From: Ignavibacteria bacterium
GTDB lineage: Bacteria; Bacteroidota; Ignavibacteria; Kapaibacteriales; Kapaibacteriaceae
Direction: 5' to 3'
DNA length: 64,000 bases
Assembly: GCA_016707005.1 (NCBI GenBank)
Contig: JADJIQ010000004.1
Location: 124,001-188,000 of the forward strand
A program made the translations under genes and the position numbers. Positions 61,201 through 64,000 of the stretch are shown in pieces. Each line of letters opens with the position of its first letter. Positions within the stretch are counted from its first letter, which is position 1. The notes under the pieces were generated by a model. The model worked only from the letters and a program-made list of their open reading frames with translations, was not told where the DNA came from and made no database searches.

Positions 61201-62255
61201 GCCAACGTCTCTTTACGCCGGGGCCCGTGCCTGTACTACCGAGCATTTCGGAAGCATGTGCACGTCCACTGCTCTATCATCGCAGCAACGAGTTTCGTGA
61301 GCTTTCACGGCGTGTGTGGGATAGACTGCAGCAGGTGTTTCTGACAAAGGATCCCGTTGTTGTTCTCTCCGGCAGCGGCATGACCGGGATCGAATCCTGT
61401 ATTGCCTCTACTGTGCGTCCCGGTGACCGTGTTCTTGTTCTCCACCACGGACGATTCGGCGAGCGATTGATCACGATCAACCAGCGCTACGGAGCACACG
61501 TCATAGAGCTTGGCGTAGCATGGAGCGAGGAGATCACCGCGGAAATGGTTGAAGAGCGATTGTCGAGCCTGTCCGACATCGCGTCTGTTTGGCTGGTCCA
61601 TAGCGAGACATCAACGGGTGTATCACTCGATCTCGAGCAGATCTCAGAGGTCGTACATCGTTTAGCACCTGACGCACTCTTGATGGTCGATAGTGTTCTT
61701 ACGCTGGCCATCGAACCTCTTCGGATGACCGATTGGAAAATCGATGCAGCAGTAGCGGGCATTCAAAAAGGCCTCATGTGCCCACCCGGTGCGGCAGTAG
61801 TAGCTGTAAGCCAGCGGATGATCGAGCGGATACGATCACATGCCCCCTGCACCTATACTCTTGACCTTGCTACGGTTCTAAAGGATCAGGAACGAGGGCT
61901 CTTCACATGGACACCACCGGTCTCGTTGATCGCCGGTCTTGATGTTGCCCTATCGATGATCCTTGATGAGGGGCTACTAAATGTATGGAAGCGTCACGCT
62001 TACCTAGCGGACTATGTTCGAAACTGCGCCGAACAGCTGGGACTGATGCAGTTCGGTTGTGCTACGTCAAAGGGTGTGGTTGTTGTGCAAGGTGACACCG
62101 TTCAGTCGATCATCGATGCCCTCGCAGATCAGAACATGATCGTTGCAGGAGGACAGGATCGATTGAAGGGGCGTATCATGCGCATTGGGACCTGTGGCTC
62201 GTACACCATAGAAATGATGAGTGATCTTTTTGAAACGATCAACACACTGCGATAA
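61197..62255 (+). CDS. Class V aminotransferase (serine-pyruvate/alanine-glyoxylate type)
   Basis: 352 residues from the GTG of a GTGA overlap. PLP enzyme of fold type I. The start FTPGPVPVLP and the SGSGMTGIES motif bind phosphate; Asp165 (MVDS) and the Schiff-base Lys191 (GIQKGLMCPPG) are in place. The C-terminal domain is normal. The pattern is close to alanine-glyoxylate and serine-pyruvate aminotransferases; donor and acceptor are not known. It precedes the rdgB fusion by 22 bp. Confidence 0.88.
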   Translation: MSQRLFTPGPVPVLPSISEACARPLLYHRSNEFRELSRRVWDRLQQVFLTKDPVVVLSGSGMTGIESCIASTVRPGDRVLVLHHGRFGERLITINQRYGAHVIELGVAWSEEITAEMVEERLSSLSDIASVWLVHSETSTGVSLDLEQISEVVHRLAPDALLMVDSVLTLAIEPLRMTDWKIDAAVAGIQKGLMCPPGAAVVAVSQRMIERIRSHAPCTYTLDLATVLKDQERGLFTWTPPVSLIAGLDVALSMILDEGLLNVWKRHAYLADYVRNCAEQLGLMQFGCATSKGVVVVQGDTVQSIIDALADQNMIVAGGQDRLKGRIMRIGTCGSYTIEMMSDLFETINTLR

Positions 62256-62277
62256 CACAAACCAGTAGAGTCACCCC

Positions 62278-63525
62278 ATGAAAACTGTGATCATCGCAAC
62301 CGGAAATGCTCATAAGGTAGAAGAGCTTACTGTGGCGTTCCGCGCTCAGGGAATCGATGTTCATTGTGTGCCGATGACGCAGGTCTTGGGGGACGTACAG
62401 ATCGAAGAGACGGGCGTGACCTTCGAGGAGAACGCCTACATCAAAGCGTTGACAATACACAGACTTACCGGTCTCCCTGTGATAGCCGATGACTCAGGTC
62501 TGGAGATCGATGCCTTGGACGGCGAGCCTGGCGTTCTCTCGGCTCGTTATTCCGGGGAAGGCGCTACGGATAGCAGAAATAGAGACGCGGTTCGCCGGTC
62601 CTTGACCTCGCGCGGTGCTACGAACTCAAGTGCACGTTTTCGTTGTGTGTTGTGCTACATGGATGCCATGCGCACACTGTTTGGAATCGGAACGAGTGAA
62701 GGTACGATCGGTATGGAAGAGCGTGGTGAACATGGGTTTGGGTATGATCCCATGTTCACGCCATTGGACTCGAACCGAACTTATGCCGAGCATAGTCAGG
62801 AAGAGAAACTTTCGATCAGTCATAGAGGCGCAGCGGTGAAGGATCTATCCCGTCACCTCGTAGCGCTAGATGAAGATGCCGGTCATGCCTCGATCGATGA
62901 TCCGCTCCCAACAACAGATGCCCTGATCATGGCCTCGGTCAGCGCCGTTACAGGGAACGTTGAACAGCTTCGATCAACGATCCGTCACTTCGTTCGTGAT
63001 ATGAACGATGCTGTTCTCCTCCACGAGGCACTACTCCAATCCTACCTCTTTGCTGGTTTCCCGGTGGCCCTCGAAGCACTTGCTGTGGCAGATGAAGAGT
63101 GTCGGTCGATCCTTGGTACACTCACCTGGAAGAATGCCGATGACTTTGATGTCCAAGCGTTCAAGGAGCGTGGCGAACAGCTCTGCAAACGCGTCTACGG
63201 CAGCGTCTACGAGAGGATGATGGAGCGACTAGGGACCATCACACCGGAACTGAGTTCCTGGATGATCGTTGAAGGCTACGGTAAGACGTTAAGTCGGCCA
63301 GAGCTGGATATCGTTCGCCGCGAACTCTGCATCGTCGGTATCCTCGCCGCATTGGAGCGGGAGAACCAATTGCGTTCCCATGTTCGTGGCGCGTTCTTGG
63401 TAGGTGCCAATGCGGCCGATCTCAGAGCTTGTGCAGACGTAGTGACCGAAATGTGCGGTCGACGTCAAGGCGAGAGCATCCTACGGCTTGTCCTTCTTCA
63501 GGAAGCTGCTCCACTTGATCGTTGA
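62278..63525 (+). CDS. RdgB/Ham1 XTP/dITP pyrophosphatase fused to a carboxymuconolactone-decarboxylase-like domain
   Basis: 415 residues, twice the usual length. Residues 1-195 are complete RdgB: TGNAHK (8-13), E-rich loop, DDSG (71-74), GFGYDP (153-158), SHR (181-183); this hydrolyses non-canonical purine NTPs. Residues about 225-395 resemble the CMD/AhpD fold: a first part with LLQSYLFAGFPVALEAL (252-268), then ELSSWMIVEGYGKTLSR, RPELDIVRREL, and HVRGAFLVGA (368-377). The two parts look swapped compared with ordinary CMD proteins, in which the AGFP-like motif comes last. No CxxC is present, so it is not an AhpD peroxidase. No stop or start lies between the domains, so this is a real fusion. 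Confidence 0.82.
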   Translation: MKTVIIATGNAHKVEELTVAFRAQGIDVHCVPMTQVLGDVQIEETGVTFEENAYIKALTIHRLTGLPVIADDSGLEIDALDGEPGVLSARYSGEGATDSRNRDAVRRSLTSRGATNSSARFRCVLCYMDAMRTLFGIGTSEGTIGMEERGEHGFGYDPMFTPLDSNRTYAEHSQEEKLSISHRGAAVKDLSRHLVALDEDAGHASIDDPLPTTDALIMASVSAVTGNVEQLRSTIRHFVRDMNDAVLLHEALLQSYLFAGFPVALEALAVADEECRSILGTLTWKNADDFDVQAFKERGEQLCKRVYGSVYERMMERLGTITPELSSWMIVEGYGKTLSRPELDIVRRELCIVGILAALERENQLRSHVRGAFLVGANAADLRACADVVTEMCGRRQGESILRLVLLQEAAPLDR

Positions 63526-64000
63526 AGCTGAGCCCCATGTGCCAAGGCCGCCCTTGACACTGCTGAGTCTGTAGTCGTATTGACTTCGACGACCGAATCC
63601 GACCATTCGGAACCAGTCGGCAAACGCCTTATCTGGCGCGAGGATCTGGATCTCCTGCTTCCCAAACCACTTGAAGATCGACCAGACAACTGGCGTGCTC
63701 GGTTGTAGTGCGAAGCCGTATCGAGTACGTTCACTGGAGATGAGCGTGCCGTCATCAAATCGATCTTCTGTTCGAACTCGACGGTTCGTGTCTTCTGTTG
63801 GAGGCGTGAGATACTTCCCATATCCAAGAGTATCTACTGCTTCCATGGAGATGATGTATTGCGTCACGCCGGGAACTGCAGTCCAATAGATATCGAGTGA
63901 TGGATCTCGAACAAGTTCGTTGTTGATGCCAGGATATTGGAATGTATCGGCAGGTTGACGAACCCAGGAGATTAGTGGTGGCGTTTTGGTAGACCCGGTG
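63481..64000 (-). CDS. Secreted or lipoprotein-like protein, C-terminal part (runs off the window)
   Basis: The frame is open from the window edge to a TAG at 63481, about 172 codons; a GTG at 63867 is only an internal codon. The visible part has two fibronectin-III/Ig-like strand patterns (LISWVRQPADTFQYPG; IYWTAVPGVTQYIISMEA) and ends GRRSQYDYRLSSVKGGLG, then WGSASTIKWSSF and a charged KKDKP. No family identified. Its 3' 45 nt overlap the end of the RdgB fusion in antisense. The start and signal are outside the window. Confidence 0.6.
   Translation of the reverse strand, partial: TGSTKTPPLISWVRQPADTFQYPGINNELVRDPSLDIYWTAVPGVTQYIISMEAVDTLGYGKYLTPPTEDTNRRVRTEDRFDDGTLISSERTRYGFALQPSTPVVWSIFKWFGKQEIQILAPDKAFADWFRMVGFGRRSQYDYRLSSVKGGLGTWGSASTIKWSSFLKKDKP

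Noticed and set aside
1..64000. tRNA, rRNA or riboswitch genes
   Set aside because: No cloverleaf with a conserved T-loop, no rRNA core sequence and no recognisable riboswitch consensus was seen in the short intergenic spaces.

Overview
The window is chromosomal DNA of a Gram-negative, diderm bacterium, most likely from the Bacteroidota/Chlorobiota (FCB) side of the tree and possibly a Kapabacteria-like lineage. The support is: a Bacteroidetes-style LptD next to a DUF4292-type protein, C-terminal sorting domains of the type IX secretion kind on large surface proteins, candidate TAnnTTTG promoter elements, kdsC (LPS sugar pathway), and many secreted low-complexity proteins. No rRNA, tRNA, CRISPR array, insertion sequence or prophage was seen. 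Genes are very tightly packed, with ATGA, GTGA and TGATG stop/start overlaps and convergent genes that abut or overlap.

Layout. 1-2.8 kb: an orphan secreted protein, a 317-bp gap filled with REP-like palindromes, an outer-membrane beta-barrel and a DUF6580 membrane protein. 2.9-8 kb: sucC, a lone PhnD-like binding protein, a kdsC-ytxH-DUF948 unit, prmA and small membrane proteins. 8-16 kb: mfd-tsaB, a di-haem cytochrome c peroxidase, purB (preceded by a seven-copy heptamer repeat) and a cytochrome c/VCBS fusion. 16-21.5 kb: a minus-strand cluster of four secreted, tail-fibre-like or glycine-rich surface proteins plus a TMEM220-like protein. 21.6-27.4 kb: an aldo/keto reductase, then a tandemly duplicated two-gene module (small secreted protein convergent with a TPR-adenylate cyclase).

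25.4-32.8 kb (minus) is one closely overlapped run: queD, folE, rnhB, an SSS symporter, pgsA, ftsY, two membrane proteins and the second cyclase. 32.9-43.8 kb (plus) is a second long unit: DUF4292-like protein, lptD-like, glmS, meaB, M24 peptidase, TPR protein and M3 peptidase, closed by a terminator. 44-52 kb holds two giant Ig-like/HYDIN-like surface proteins; the second is split by a frameshift just before its sorting domain. 52-59 kb: an NAD-dependent epimerase, penicillin acylase, leucyl aminopeptidase, ECF sigma/anti-sigma pair and TlpA thioredoxin. 59-64 kb: thymidine phosphorylase, SpoU RNA methyltransferase, class V aminotransferase, an RdgB fused to a carboxymuconolactone-decarboxylase-like domain, and the 3' end of a secreted protein.

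The most notable unexplained signal is the octamer AAGGGGCT (or AGCCCCTT), which I count 29 times by hand, in both orientations, mostly inside genes, and as an inverted pair forming at least one terminator. This is about fifteen times chance and looks like a genome-wide signature such as an uptake-like or Chi-like sequence. Other points of interest are the RdgB fusion, the duplicated cyclase module, the frameshifted surface protein and promoter-like elements placed directly against start codons.
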